This document shows, piece after piece, positions 16,721-26,935 of a DNA stretch of 64,000 nucleotides (its first letter is position 1; each line of letters starts with the position of its first letter). Source of the stretch: Avidehalobacter sp964569265 (lineage in GTDB: Bacteria > Bacillota > Dehalobacteriia > UBA4068 > UBA4997); assembly GCA_964569265.1 (NCBI GenBank), contig CAZMTO010000004.1:14936-78935 (forward strand), given 5' to 3'. The position numbers and the translations under genes were made by a program. The notes beneath the pieces were generated by a model that worked only from the letters and a program-made list of their open reading frames with translations, made no database searches and was not told the DNA's origin.

Positions 16721-17914
16721 TTATCTTGCGTTTTGCAAAACCTCTACGCCGGGCAGATGACGACCCTCCAGATATTCCAGAGTGGAGCCGCCGCCGGTGG
16801 AAATATGCGTGATCATATAGCCTACACCGGCCTGATCAATAGCCGCAATCGAATCACCGCCGCCAACAATGGTCTGCGCCTTAGATTTTGCACAGGCAAC
16901 GGCAATAGCTTCGGTGCCTTTGGCAAAGGCGGGCATTTCAAACACACCCATAGGGCCGTTCCAGATAACGGTTTTAGCGCTTTGCACCAGCTCACAATAG
17001 GTACGCACGGTGTTTTTGCCCATATCCAGCGCCATCCAGCTTTTTGGTATGCAGTTTATTTTTACATTACGGTGTTTGGCATCGGCAGAAAATTCTTCGG
17101 CCACCACCAAATCTTCGGGCAGTACAATTTTTTTGGCAATATCGCGCTTTAACAGGTCTTTTACCACATCAACCTGATCTTCGGATATTTTAGAAGCGCC
17201 AACATCGTAGCCCAGGGCATACAAAAAGGTGTTGGCCATAGCCCCGCCAATAAGCAATCTGTCTACCACCGGCAGCAGGTTTTTAATAACACCTATTTTA
17301 TCATCTACCTTGGCACCGCCCATAACAGCCACCACCGGGCGGTTGGGTTCGGCCAAAATTTTGCTCATCATAACCAGGTCTTTTTCCAGCAAAAAGCCGG
17401 CAACAGCCGGTAAATGTTCGGCCACACCCACCAAAGATGCATGGGCGCGGTGTACGGCACCAAAGGCATCCGATACAAAAACCTCGCCCAGCTTTGCCAG
17501 TTCGGCAGCAAAGGCAGGGGCGTTCTTTTCTTCTTCTTTATGGAAGCGCAGATTTTCCAGCAGCAAAACTTCACCGGGCTGTAATTCTGCCGCCATTTTT
17601 TCAGCTTCGTGACCAATGCAGTCCGGGCAGAATTTTACCGGGGCATCCAGCAGGCGCTGCAAATGCGGCACCAAAACCTCTAAGCTGTACTTCATATTGC
17701 GCTCACCCTTGGGGCGGCCCAAATGGCTCATCAAAATTACTCTGGCATCGCGCTTTAACAAATATTGCAGGGTGGGTATAGTACCTTCTACACGGGTAAG
17801 GTTGGTCACCTTGCCGTCTTCCATCGGCACATTATAATCTACACGCACCAGCACGCGCTTATTATCAACATCAATATCTCTTACTGTTTTTTTATTATAA
17901 AAAACTATCGACAT
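16721..17914 (-). CDS. pgk: Phosphoglycerate kinase
   Basis: A 397-residue enzyme transferring phosphate between 1,3-bisphosphoglycerate and ADP. The start at 17914 (MSIVFYNKKTV) is chosen because AGGAGG lies 6 bp before it; the frame is open 33 bp further upstream without such a site. Seen: VRVDYNVP (substrate binding), MSHLGRPKGE, GGAKVDDKIGV, GPMGVFEMPAFAKGT and the nucleotide loop VGGGDSIAAI. Second gene of the glycolytic operon. Confidence 0.98.
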   Translation of the reverse strand: MSIVFYNKKTVRDIDVDNKRVLVRVDYNVPMEDGKVTNLTRVEGTIPTLQYLLKRDARVILMSHLGRPKGERNMKYSLEVLVPHLQRLLDAPVKFCPDCIGHEAEKMAAELQPGEVLLLENLRFHKEEEKNAPAFAAELAKLGEVFVSDAFGAVHRAHASLVGVAEHLPAVAGFLLEKDLVMMSKILAEPNRPVVAVMGGAKVDDKIGVIKNLLPVVDRLLIGGAMANTFLYALGYDVGASKISEDQVDVVKDLLKRDIAKKIVLPEDLVVAEEFSADAKHRNVKINCIPKSWMALDMGKNTVRTYCELVQSAKTVIWNGPMGVFEMPAFAKGTEAIAVACAKSKAQTIVGGGDSIAAIDQAGVGYMITHISTGGGSTLEYLEGRHLPGVEVLQNAR

Positions 17915-17991
17915 AATATACCTCCTAAAAAGCCTTTTACGCAACAAAAGTATCGGCCGGCAACCAACCGATACTTTTGTAAAATAAACGC

Positions 17992-18999
17992 TTAAATACC
18001 TTTAGATGCAATGTATTTAACCAAATCTACCACGCGGTTGCTGTAGCCCCATTCGTTATCATACCAGGCAACAACTTTTACCAGATTGCCCTCGATAACC
18101 ATAGTAGAAAGTGCATCTACCGTAGAGGAATTTTGACAGCCATTATAATCACAGGATACCAACGGCAGATCACAATAACCCAAAATGCCGTTTAAAGCAC
18201 CTTCGGCCGCCGTTTTAAGTACCGAATTTATTTCTTCTGCCGTAGCGGGCTTATCCAGCTCGGCAACCAAATCTACCATCGAAACATTAGCGGTAGGTAC
18301 GCGCACTGCAAAGCCATTAAGCTTGCCCTTAAGCTGGGGCAATACCAAAGCAACGGCCTTGGCGGCACCGGTGGTGGTGGGTATCATAGAACAAGCACCG
18401 GCACGTGCCCGGCGGAAGTCCTTATGGTTACGGTCTAAAATGCACTGGTCATTGGTATAAGAATGTACAGTGGTCATAAGGCCGCGCTTAATGCCAAATT
18501 CAGCATCTAACACCTTGGCAACAGGTGCCAGGCAGTTGGTGGTGCAACTGGCGTTAGAAATGATATGGTGTTCAGCCGGATCATATTTATCCTCGTTAAC
18601 GCCCATAACAATGGTAACGTCCTCGTTTTTACCGGGTGCAGTAAGCACAACCTTTTTAGCGCCGGCAGTAATATGAGCGCAGGCTTTTTTAGCATCGTTA
18701 AATACACCGGTAGATTCTACTACCAAATCTACACCCAATTCTCCCCAAGGCAGGTCAGCAGGGTTTCTTTCGGCAAACACCGGTATGGTAACACCATCGA
18801 TGATCATAGTTTTTTCATCGGGGGCGCTTACCTCGTGCGGCCAGGTACCGTGAACGGAATCGAACTTAAGCAGATGTGAATTGATTTTGGCATCGGCAGT
18901 ATCGTTGATCGCTACGATTTCTACACCGGGCTGACCAAATGCAGCGCGGAAAACCAGACGACCGATACGCCCAAAGCCATTGATTGCAATTTTTACCAT
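17992..18999 (-). CDS. gap: Glyceraldehyde-3-phosphate dehydrogenase
   Basis: A 335-residue NAD-dependent enzyme making 1,3-bisphosphoglycerate. NGFGRIGRLVFRAA is the Rossmann nucleotide loop, SNASCTTNCLAPVAKVL carries the catalytic cysteine, and TTVHSYTNDQ the histidine region. Asp in AINDT (about 33) fits NAD rather than NADP preference. It is the first gene of the operon gap-pgk-tpiA-gpmI-eno-trmO, with a promoter about 110 bp upstream. Confidence 0.98.
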   Translation of the reverse strand: MVKIAINGFGRIGRLVFRAAFGQPGVEIVAINDTADAKINSHLLKFDSVHGTWPHEVSAPDEKTMIIDGVTIPVFAERNPADLPWGELGVDLVVESTGVFNDAKKACAHITAGAKKVVLTAPGKNEDVTIVMGVNEDKYDPAEHHIISNASCTTNCLAPVAKVLDAEFGIKRGLMTTVHSYTNDQCILDRNHKDFRRARAGACSMIPTTTGAAKAVALVLPQLKGKLNGFAVRVPTANVSMVDLVAELDKPATAEEINSVLKTAAEGALNGILGYCDLPLVSCDYNGCQNSSTVDALSTMVIEGNLVKVVAWYDNEWGYSNRVVDLVKYIASKGI

Positions 19000-19116
19000 T
19001 GTTACAAGCTCCTTTCGTCAATAAAGGGGATATATTATTTTTTGCCCCGGCCATTACTTAAAAAAGCGCAAAATTTTTTTGCACGGTAAAAACCGGCGGC
19101 ATTTATTTACAATTCA

Positions 19117-19145
19117 ATTTTATCAAATGCCGGCGCAAATAGCAA
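19117..19145 (-). promoter_or_regulatory. Promoter of the glycolytic operon
   Basis: On the minus strand TTGCTA (19140-19145), 17-bp spacer, TAAAAT (19117-19122). An inverted repeat CGGCATTT/AAATGCCG (19097-19104 and 19125-19132) spans the -10 box and likely start site and may be an operator. Confidence 0.7.
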
Positions 19146-19190
19146 GAACAAAAAGCATATTTACCGCTTTTTATGCTGCCCGCCTGCAAT

Positions 19191-20150
19191 TTAGTCCACC
19201 GGCAGCTCATCAGCCAGTTGTTCCAGCTTGTGCAAACGGTGGTACAGCCCCGCTTTAGATATTGCTTTGTCAAAATGATCTTTAAGCTCGTTAAGCGGCA
19301 GCTCCGGGTGTTCTAACCTTACGGCGGCGGTTTCCTGCAAAGGGCGAGAAAGTTCTTTTAAACGCCCGACCGCAATAAGCCGACGAATAGCTGCCACCTG
19401 CCGCTGGGCGGCATCCACGGCTTTATCCATATTGGCGGTATCGCAGTTTATAATGCGGTTAAGGTTGTTGTTGGTATCCTTAATAACACGCACGTTTTCT
19501 AATTGCAGCAGGGCACTGTGCGCCCCAATAACATTTAAAAAATCGCTTATTTGCTCGGCACCCTTGCCATAAACCAAAAACCTGCCCTTGCGCTGGTTTA
19601 TCTTAAGCCCAAGGTCATAGCTGTCGGCCAGGGCCAGCAAAAAATTAGCCTGATAAATATCCTGACAAACTATTTCTATATGGTAGGCACGCTGCGGATC
19701 ACTTATAAAGCCGCTGCCCAAAAACGCCCCCCGCAAATACGACCGCCTACAGCACGATGACGGAAACACCTGCTTTAAGGTGGTAATATTACCGATATCC
19801 AGCCCGGCATTCCACGGGTTACCGTCGGGTATTTGGGCAAATGCCGACAATATATCCTTAACGCCCTCCTGCGGGGGTATACGCAGGGTATAAATGCGGC
19901 TTTTTTTAAAATGGCGGCTATCCCGCACCAAAATTTCCGACGACAACCCCCAAAGCTCTTTTACCAGCTTAAAGTAACGGCGGGCCACACCGGGGCTGCC
20001 GGTGGTAGCCAAAATGGCCGGCTTCCCCCCGCCGGAAAGTGTAACGTTGCCGCTCATACGCAAATATGCCAAAAATTCGGCACGTCGGCAGCAATCCTTG
20101 CCGCTGTTTATATGCAGCAGTTGTTCTTTTACATCCAGCGTAAAGCTCAT
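19191..20150 (-). CDS. whiA: WhiA DNA-binding protein
   Basis: A 319-residue protein combining a LAGLIDADG-like N-terminal part (CCRRAEFLAYLRMSGNV; FLGSGFISDPQRAYHIEIVC) with a C-terminal helix-turn-helix (about 270-310: LEHPELPLNELKDHF, SKAGLYHRLHKLE). In Bacillus it binds nucleoid DNA and influences cell division and chromosome segregation; in actinomycetes it controls sporulation. It overlaps yvcK by 4 bp (ATGA) and forms the conserved rapZ-yvcK-whiA cluster. Confidence 0.96.
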   Translation of the reverse strand: MSFTLDVKEQLLHINSGKDCCRRAEFLAYLRMSGNVTLSGGGKPAILATTGSPGVARRYFKLVKELWGLSSEILVRDSRHFKKSRIYTLRIPPQEGVKDILSAFAQIPDGNPWNAGLDIGNITTLKQVFPSSCCRRSYLRGAFLGSGFISDPQRAYHIEIVCQDIYQANFLLALADSYDLGLKINQRKGRFLVYGKGAEQISDFLNVIGAHSALLQLENVRVIKDTNNNLNRIINCDTANMDKAVDAAQRQVAAIRRLIAVGRLKELSRPLQETAAVRLEHPELPLNELKDHFDKAISKAGLYHRLHKLEQLADELPVD

Positions 20151-21130
20151 AAATCCTCCTCCAACAAGTCTGTTAACACCGTTAAAAGCTTTTTACGGTT
20201 GTGCTGCCACAGGTTTACATCATCTACAAAATCGGCGCAAACCGTGCGTACCGGCAGGTTGGCCGCAAAGTCACAAATTATCGGCCGTGATTTATGCTCG
20301 GCCAGCCTTTGCAGCGCCCACGCCGGGTAGGTGCCGCTGTTGGCCACCACCACATCAATAAAACTGCCACTGCCGCAGCCCTGCTGCTTAAAATAGTCCT
20401 CTAACAGGCCATAAGCCACGCTTAACCTGTCTGATACCAGCTCGGCCGGTTCGGTAGCCATATTAGCCAGATAACACACCTTAGCCGGGCTGTCAGCCAA
20501 AGCCTTGGCCATACCCGGCAGCAGCAAATTGCTTATAAGGCTGGAATATATGCTGCCCGGCCCGATAAATATGTAATCGGCGGCAGCTATGGCTTGCAGC
20601 ACCGACGGCAGGGGTCGGCAGTTATCGCCCTGCAAAAACAGGCGCTTTATACCGCGGGTATCGGCAGCAATTTCAGCCTCGCCGCAAATTTCGGTACCGT
20701 CGTCCAGCACGGCAGCCAGGCTCACATCATCAACTGTTGCCGGCAGCACCCGCCCGGTTATGGCCAAAATGCCCGCCAACCTGTCGGTAGCAGCGGCAAT
20801 ATCCATATCTTCGGCCTGCATTATTGCCGCCAGCAAAATATTGCCCACATTATGCCCCGACAACGTTCCTCCCTCCGGAAAACGGTACGCCAACAGGCGT
20901 TCAACATCAAGCTCGCGGCTGGAAAGCGCCGAAAGGCAGTTGCGAATATCACCCGGCGGCAGCATACCAAATTCTCGCCGCAATTTACCGGAGCTGCCGC
21001 CGTTATCAGTCATGGCCACCACCGCCGTTAAATTAGGCGTAAGCCGCTTTAGCACCCTAAGCAGGTTAGCCAGCCCGGTGCCGCCGCCAATAGCCACAAT
21101 ATTCATTTGTTGTATAGATTTAGGCTTCAT
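20147..21130 (-). CDS. yvcK: YvcK/GlmR gluconeogenesis factor
   Basis: A 327-residue CofD-like protein with the nucleotide-binding start AIGGGTGLANLLRVLKR and the segments MTDNGGSSGKLRREF and FIGPGSIYSSLI. In Bacillus, GlmR binds UDP-GlcNAc and stimulates GlmS, steering carbon to the cell wall during growth on gluconeogenic substrates. Start 21130 is supported by AGGAGA upstream; a second ATG nine codons on is possible. Between rapZ and whiA, with close spacing. Confidence 0.95.
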   Translation of the reverse strand: MKPKSIQQMNIVAIGGGTGLANLLRVLKRLTPNLTAVVAMTDNGGSSGKLRREFGMLPPGDIRNCLSALSSRELDVERLLAYRFPEGGTLSGHNVGNILLAAIMQAEDMDIAAATDRLAGILAITGRVLPATVDDVSLAAVLDDGTEICGEAEIAADTRGIKRLFLQGDNCRPLPSVLQAIAAADYIFIGPGSIYSSLISNLLLPGMAKALADSPAKVCYLANMATEPAELVSDRLSVAYGLLEDYFKQQGCGSGSFIDVVVANSGTYPAWALQRLAEHKSRPIICDFAANLPVRTVCADFVDDVNLWQHNRKKLLTVLTDLLEEDL

Positions 21131-21148
21131 ACGCTTCTCCTGTCTGCT

Positions 21149-22006
21149 TTACCTGTCTATATCGCGGTGAGCTACCCGCAAAGTAGCTGCCACACCAAGC
21201 TGCTGCATACGCCGGGCAATTTCTTCGGCTATGGCCACCGACCGATGCCTGCCGCCGGTGCAGCCTACCGCCAGCGACAGATGATGTTTGCCCTGCGCCA
21301 GATACTGCGGTAAAAGCTCGGCCAAAATATCGCAGTATTTGCTTAAAAAGCTTTGGGTAGCCTCGCGGTCAAGCACAAAGCTTTTTATCGGCTCATCCAA
21401 GCCGGAAAGCGGCTTTAAGTCGGCCACATAAAAGGGGTTGGGCAAAAACCGCGCATCCAGCACCAAATCAACATCTATGGGCAAACCGTATTTATAACCA
21501 AAGCTGGTTATGCTAAACAGCATACGGTTGTTTTCTCCGCCGGAAAGTAACGCGCCGGCCTTAGCCTTAAAGTCCTGCACACGCAGGTTAGATGTATCTA
21601 TAACAATATCGGCCATACCGCGCAGGCGCTGCAAACGGCGGCGTTCTTCGCGTATGCCGTCTAACACGCTGCCGTTTTTGGCCATTGGGTGACGGCGGCG
21701 GGTTTCTTTAAAGCGGCGCACCAATGCTTCATCCGATGCCTCTAAAAAAATTATTTCGTAAGTAATGCCTTTATTCTTTAATTCCTGCAAAACATCGTAC
21801 ACCCCGGCAAAAAATTTACCGCCGCGCACATCGGCCACCAAAGCTACCCGCGGGTATTCCGGCTGTGCCTGATTAAGCAGTTCAACAAATTTGGCAAACA
21901 GGTTGGGCGGCAAATTATCGGCGCAGTAATAACCCATATCCTCTAATAGCTGCACCATATTGGTTTTGCCCGCGCCGCTCATACCGGTCACGATTTTTAA
22001 TTCCAT
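21149..22006 (-). CDS. rapZ: RapZ-family nucleotide-binding protein
   Basis: A 285-residue P-loop protein (Walker A GMSGAGKTNMVQLLEDMG) with the family segments CADNLPPNL, DVRGGKFF, RRHPM and the C-terminal CTGGRHRSVAIAEEIARRM. In E. coli RapZ is an RNA-binding adaptor controlling GlmS; the Bacillus homologue YvcJ binds and hydrolyses ATP/GTP. Linkage to yvcK points again to amino-sugar supply for the wall. 39 bp downstream of uvrC. Confidence 0.95.
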   Translation of the reverse strand: MELKIVTGMSGAGKTNMVQLLEDMGYYCADNLPPNLFAKFVELLNQAQPEYPRVALVADVRGGKFFAGVYDVLQELKNKGITYEIIFLEASDEALVRRFKETRRRHPMAKNGSVLDGIREERRRLQRLRGMADIVIDTSNLRVQDFKAKAGALLSGGENNRMLFSITSFGYKYGLPIDVDLVLDARFLPNPFYVADLKPLSGLDEPIKSFVLDREATQSFLSKYCDILAELLPQYLAQGKHHLSLAVGCTGGRHRSVAIAEEIARRMQQLGVAATLRVAHRDIDR

Positions 22007-22045
22007 TGCCCTGCACCTCTATCTTTACTTTTTTTAATATATTTT

Positions 22046-23932
22046 TCAGCCTTTATTCTGCCGGTGCAAATATTCATACAAATTGGCAGCTGCGCGGCGA
22101 TTCATACCGGGGGTAAGTGCCAATTCTTCTTCGGTGGCCGCCATAATATGCTCTAAAGAACCAAAAGTTTTAAGCAAAGCCGTGCGCCTTACCTCACCGA
22201 TACCCGGTATATTGTCAAGGGCGCTGGCCTTTTGGCCTTTTTCTCTAAGCCGCCGCTGATACGTTATGCCAAAGCGGTGGGCTTCGTCGCGCACACGCTG
22301 CAAAAGCTGCAAGCCGTGGTTGCTTTTGGGCAAAATTATCGGCTCGCTGTTATGCGGCCTGTACAGCCATTCGTTTTCTTCGGCCAAACCAAACACCGGT
22401 ATATTTAAACCCAGCGTTTCCAAAATATCCACCACTACCGCCAACTGCCCCTTGCCGCCGTCTATCAGCAGCAGGTCGGGCCATTCGGCCATAGGGGCTT
22501 CCTCCGGCTTTAGCTTACCGGCTTTAAGCTCCTCGCGCTGACTTAACCCCCAGCCTATACGCCGTGCCACAGCCTCGCGCATTGCCATATAATCATCGCC
22601 GTTGGTTTCGCCCTTTATACGCATATGGCGATACAGCGCCTTGGCCGGCTTGCCGCCAACAAAGGTAACCATAGCCGATACCGTATACGTGCCCTGCCAA
22701 TGGCTGTTATCAAAACATTCTATACGCCACGGGGCTTTGGGCAGCTCAAGCTTTTGCCGCAGCTCCTCCAGGGCTTCGCCGCCGGCAGCACGGGCATAAG
22801 CCTGCTCCTCAATTTCGCGGTTTAAAACAATTTTGGCATTTTGCTCCACCAAAGATAACAGCCGCTTTTTTTCGCCTATTTTTGGCGCATTTAGCTGCAC
22901 CTTGCCGCCGCGTTTATCGCTAAGCCAGTTAGCCAGCTCGGCCATATCCGGCCCCTCGCAGGACAGGCAAACCTCCGGCGGTATAAAATCTACGCCGCTG
23001 TAGTACTGGCAAATAAACGCCGCCAGCACCTGCCCGGCATCGTTGCCCGTGGGGTTTTGCAGAAAAAAGTGTTCGCGCCCCACCACTTTGCCTTCCCGCA
23101 CAAAAAATATCTGTACAGCGGCAATATCGTTATTGCTTTGGTTAACATCGTTGGGTATGGCCACCGCCAGCATATCACGGTTATCACTGCCGGCATCCAT
23201 ATACTGGCGGCTTTGCACCAGCTTCACCGCCTGAATACGGTCACGCAGCGTGGCAGCTTCTTCAAAACGCATTTCGTCAGACGCCTGCTGCATTTGGCGG
23301 GTTAGCCGTGTGGTTATCGCCGCCGATTTTCCCTCTAAAAACAACTGCACCTGTTCACACATTTCGCGATAGGCAGCTTTATCTACCTTGCCGGTGCAGG
23401 GTGCCAAACACCGCCCTATATGCGCGTTTAGGCAGGGGCGGCGCTTACGTTTAAGGTCGGCACCGTTGCAGGTTCTAAGCGGAAAAATATCGGCAAGCAG
23501 CTTTTGTGTCAGCTTCATAGCACCGCTGCTTACATAGGGGCCAAAATAACGGTTGCCGTCGTTTTTTACCGAACGCACCATTATCAGCCGCGGATATTCC
23601 TCTGTCACCGTTAAACACAGGTAGGGGTAATGCTTGTCATCGCGCAGCAAAATGTTGTATTTGGGGTTATACTCCTTAATAAGGTTACATTCCAGCACCA
23701 ACGCTTCTTCGGCGCTTGTCACCACTATCCATTCCAAATCCTGCACAAAGCGCATTTGCACGGCAGTTTTGGGGGCCAGGCGGCCTTCGGCCTGAAAATA
23801 TGATTTTACGCGATTTTTAAGGTTTTTGGCCTTGCCGACATAAATCACCTGCCCGTCTTTGTCGCGCATTATATACACGCCCGGGTCATCCGGAAGTTCC
23901 TGTAACTTTTGCTTTAACCTGGGATTTACCAC
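22046..23932 (-). CDS. uvrC: Excinuclease ABC subunit C
   Basis: A 628-residue nuclease making both cuts in nucleotide excision repair. Domains in order: GIY-YIG (about 15-95, with PGVYIMRDKDGQVIYVGKA), Cys-rich linker (CNGADLKRKRRPCLNAHIGRC), UVR motif (about 205-240), RNase H-like endonuclease (ECFDNSHWQGT, DLLLIDGGKGQL) and tandem helix-hairpin-helix (IPGIGEVRRTALLKTFGS). GTG start at 23932 with GGAGG 7 bp before it. 22 bp after uvrA. Confidence 0.97.
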   Translation of the reverse strand: MVNPRLKQKLQELPDDPGVYIMRDKDGQVIYVGKAKNLKNRVKSYFQAEGRLAPKTAVQMRFVQDLEWIVVTSAEEALVLECNLIKEYNPKYNILLRDDKHYPYLCLTVTEEYPRLIMVRSVKNDGNRYFGPYVSSGAMKLTQKLLADIFPLRTCNGADLKRKRRPCLNAHIGRCLAPCTGKVDKAAYREMCEQVQLFLEGKSAAITTRLTRQMQQASDEMRFEEAATLRDRIQAVKLVQSRQYMDAGSDNRDMLAVAIPNDVNQSNNDIAAVQIFFVREGKVVGREHFFLQNPTGNDAGQVLAAFICQYYSGVDFIPPEVCLSCEGPDMAELANWLSDKRGGKVQLNAPKIGEKKRLLSLVEQNAKIVLNREIEEQAYARAAGGEALEELRQKLELPKAPWRIECFDNSHWQGTYTVSAMVTFVGGKPAKALYRHMRIKGETNGDDYMAMREAVARRIGWGLSQREELKAGKLKPEEAPMAEWPDLLLIDGGKGQLAVVVDILETLGLNIPVFGLAEENEWLYRPHNSEPIILPKSNHGLQLLQRVRDEAHRFGITYQRRLREKGQKASALDNIPGIGEVRRTALLKTFGSLEHIMAATEEELALTPGMNRRAAANLYEYLHRQNKG

Positions 23933-23954
23933 CGCCCTGCCTCCTTATATCAGT

Positions 23955-26840
23955 CTAACTGTTCAGCTTTCCTTTTAAAAATCTGCCGGTGTAGCTTTCC
24001 GGCACATTGCATACTTCTTCGGGGGTGCCCTCGGCCACTATGCGCCCGCCGCGGCCGCCGCCCTCCGGCCCAAGGTCAATAATATGGTCGGCACATTTAA
24101 TAACATCCAAATTATGCTCAATAACCAGCACAGTGTTGCCGGCATCGGTAAGCCGGTTTAAAACCTCCATCAGCTTTTTAATATCGGCTGTATGCAGGCC
24201 GGTAGTCGGTTCGTCTAAAATATAAAAGCTTTGCCCCTGGCTGCGGCGAGAAAGCTCGGTGGCCAGCTTTACGCGCTGAGCTTCGCCGCCGGAAAGGGTG
24301 GTGCCGCTTTGCCCCAACTGAATATAGCCCAGACCAACCTCTTGCAGCACACGCAGCTTGTTGGCAATGCGCGGCACGTTGGCAAAAAACTCCGCTGCTT
24401 CGTCCACCGTCATATCCAGCACATCGGCAATAGATTTACCGCGATATTTTACATCTAAGGTTTCGCGGTTATAACGCTGCCCCTTGCAAACCTCGCAGGG
24501 CACATAAACGTCCGGCAAAAAATGCATTTCTATCTTAATGATACCGTCACCCTTGCAGGCTTCGCAGCGCCCGCCCGCCACATTAAAGCTAAAACGCCCC
24601 GGCTTGTAGCCGCGCATTTTGGCATCGGGCAGTTGAGCAAACAAATCACGTATAAGCCCAAACAGCCCGGTATAAGTGGCCGGGTTAGAACGCGGTGTGC
24701 GGCCAATGGGGCTTTGGTCAATGTCAATAACCTTGTCCAAATACTCCAAACCTTCAATAGCGCGGAATTTGCCGGCCGTAATATGCGCCCGGTTAAGCTT
24801 ATGCGCCAGCGTTTTATACAAAATTTCGTTAACAAAGGTACTTTTGCCGCTGCCGGATACCCCCGTTACGCAGACAAATTTGCCCAGCGGTATAGTAACG
24901 TCAATATTTTTAAGGTTGTTTTCTTCGCAGCCCAGCACACGCAAAAAGTTACCGTTACCTTTTCGGTGTCGGGCAGGCACTTCAATTTTTTCCCGCCCGG
25001 CAAGGTAATTGCCGGTTATGGAATTTTTGTTGGCCATAACCTGTTTGGGCGTGCCGGCAGCCACCACACGGCCGCCCTGCGCCCCGGCACCCGGGCCGAT
25101 ATCTACTATATAGTCGGCATTTAGCATAGTTTCGTCATCGTGTTCTACCACAATAACCGTGTTGCCAATGTCCCGCAGGCGCTTTAAGGTGTTTATAAGC
25201 TGTTCGTTATCGCGCTGGTGCAGGCCGATAGAAGGCTCATCTAAAATGTACAGCACCCCCACCAGAGAAGAACCGATTTGCGTAGCCAAGCGTATGCGCT
25301 GTGCCTCGCCGCCGGAAAGTGTACCGGCAGAGCGCGAAAGTGTCAGGTAATCCAACCCTACATTCATCAAAAATTCCAGGCGGGCTTTAATTTCTTTTAA
25401 CACCATATGCACAATGCTTTCTTCACGCTCGGTCAAAATCAGGCGCTCAAAAAAGTCCTTGGCTTCGTATATCGTCATATTAGACAACGTGTCGATGTTT
25501 ACTTCGGCCGACTTACCGTCTGCCTTTTGGTAACACAGGGTAACCGCCAGCACTTCGGGTTTAAGGCGAGCGCCGTGGCAGTCCGGGCAGGGGCTTTCTA
25601 CCATATATTTTTCAATTTCTTCACGTATAAACTCCGACGTGGTTTCGTGGTAGCGGCGCTCCAGATTATTTACCATACCCTCCCACGGGGTGTTCATTAT
25701 TTTGCGATGATGGTTGTAGTCAATATATTCAAAACTCAGCTTGTCATCGCCGGTGCCGTAAAAAATCAGGTCTAAATGCTCCTTAGATAACTCTCCTACC
25801 GGCACATCCAAGCTAAACCCGTACTTTTTGCTCATAGCAACAATAAAGCGAAAATACCAGCCGCCGTAGTTTTCGCTCCAATGCGCCAGGGCACCCTCAC
25901 GAATCGACAAAGCATCGTTAACTATCAGCAGATTGGCATCTACTTTCATTCTAAAGCCCAAACCGGAACAGCTTGGGCAGGCACCAAAGGGGTTATTAAA
26001 CGAAAACATACGCGGCGTAAGCTCATCAAGGCTAATGCCGCAATCCGGGCAGGAAAGATTTTTGTTAAAGCGAAGCTCCTGCTGCCGGGTTTCCTCCTCG
26101 CCGTTATCGTTAACAAACCTGCCGTCAAGCAACACCAGCAGTTGTCCGCCCGACATTTCCATCGTCACCTCAATAGATTCTGCCAGCCGTTTGTTTATGC
26201 CGTCTCGCACCACCAGGCGGTCTACCACCACCTCTACAGTGTGCTTTTGCTGCTTGTTTACGGTAATTTCCTCGTCAAGGGTTCTAACCTCGCCGTCTAA
26301 GCGTATACGCAAATAACCGTCGCTTTTAATTTGGGCAAACAGCTTCTGAAATTCTCCCTTGCGGCCCTTTACCATAGGCGCCAAAAGCTGCAATTTTGTA
26401 CCCTGCGGCAGCGCCATAAGCTTATCAACTATTTGGTCTACCGTTTGCGATGCTATGGGCTTGCCGCACTTTGGGCAATGCGGATGCCCCACGCGGGCAA
26501 ACAACAGGCGCAGGTAGTCGTGAATTTCGGTCACAGTACCAACAGTGGAGCGCGGGTTGCGGTTGGTGGTTTTCTGGTCTATGGCAATAGCCGGAGAAAG
26601 CCCCTCGATGCTGTCAACCGCGGGTTTTTCCATCTGCCCCAAAAACAGGCGCGCATAAGACGATAAGCTTTCCATATAGCGGCGCTGCCCCTCGGCATAA
26701 ATGGTATCAAAAGCCAGAGAACTTTTGCCGCTGCCGGAAAGACCGGTTATTACCACCAGCGAATTACGCGGCAGCTTTACGTCAATGTTTTGCAGGTTGT
26801 GCTGACGCGCACCTTTTACATAGATATAGTCGTTTTTCAT
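23955..26840 (-). CDS. uvrA: Excinuclease ABC subunit A
   Basis: A 961-residue DNA-damage sensor with two ABC ATPase halves. Walker A motifs GLSGSGKSSLAFDTIY (N-terminal) and GVSGSGKSTFVNEIL (C-terminal); signatures TLSGGEAQRIRLA and TLSGGEAQRVKLA; zinc modules CPKCGKP, CPDCGISL and CEACKGDG...CEVCKGQRYN. UvrA works with UvrB to load at lesions. It is the first gene of the uvrA-uvrC-rapZ-yvcK-whiA run; uvrB lies upstream beyond a repeat-rich gap, so the usual uvrBA coupling is broken. Confidence 0.98.
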   Translation of the reverse strand: MKNDYIYVKGARQHNLQNIDVKLPRNSLVVITGLSGSGKSSLAFDTIYAEGQRRYMESLSSYARLFLGQMEKPAVDSIEGLSPAIAIDQKTTNRNPRSTVGTVTEIHDYLRLLFARVGHPHCPKCGKPIASQTVDQIVDKLMALPQGTKLQLLAPMVKGRKGEFQKLFAQIKSDGYLRIRLDGEVRTLDEEITVNKQQKHTVEVVVDRLVVRDGINKRLAESIEVTMEMSGGQLLVLLDGRFVNDNGEEETRQQELRFNKNLSCPDCGISLDELTPRMFSFNNPFGACPSCSGLGFRMKVDANLLIVNDALSIREGALAHWSENYGGWYFRFIVAMSKKYGFSLDVPVGELSKEHLDLIFYGTGDDKLSFEYIDYNHHRKIMNTPWEGMVNNLERRYHETTSEFIREEIEKYMVESPCPDCHGARLKPEVLAVTLCYQKADGKSAEVNIDTLSNMTIYEAKDFFERLILTEREESIVHMVLKEIKARLEFLMNVGLDYLTLSRSAGTLSGGEAQRIRLATQIGSSLVGVLYILDEPSIGLHQRDNEQLINTLKRLRDIGNTVIVVEHDDETMLNADYIVDIGPGAGAQGGRVVAAGTPKQVMANKNSITGNYLAGREKIEVPARHRKGNGNFLRVLGCEENNLKNIDVTIPLGKFVCVTGVSGSGKSTFVNEILYKTLAHKLNRAHITAGKFRAIEGLEYLDKVIDIDQSPIGRTPRSNPATYTGLFGLIRDLFAQLPDAKMRGYKPGRFSFNVAGGRCEACKGDGIIKIEMHFLPDVYVPCEVCKGQRYNRETLDVKYRGKSIADVLDMTVDEAAEFFANVPRIANKLRVLQEVGLGYIQLGQSGTTLSGGEAQRVKLATELSRRSQGQSFYILDEPTTGLHTADIKKLMEVLNRLTDAGNTVLVIEHNLDVIKCADHIIDLGPEGGGRGGRIVAEGTPEEVCNVPESYTGRFLKGKLNS

Positions 26841-26935
26841 AATTTACCTCGGTTTATATTACAATTACACATACACAGCAAATATCAGGTTGGCGGCCTT
26901 TGTACGCCTTGCGGCGCGGCTTTTATAAATTTTTT

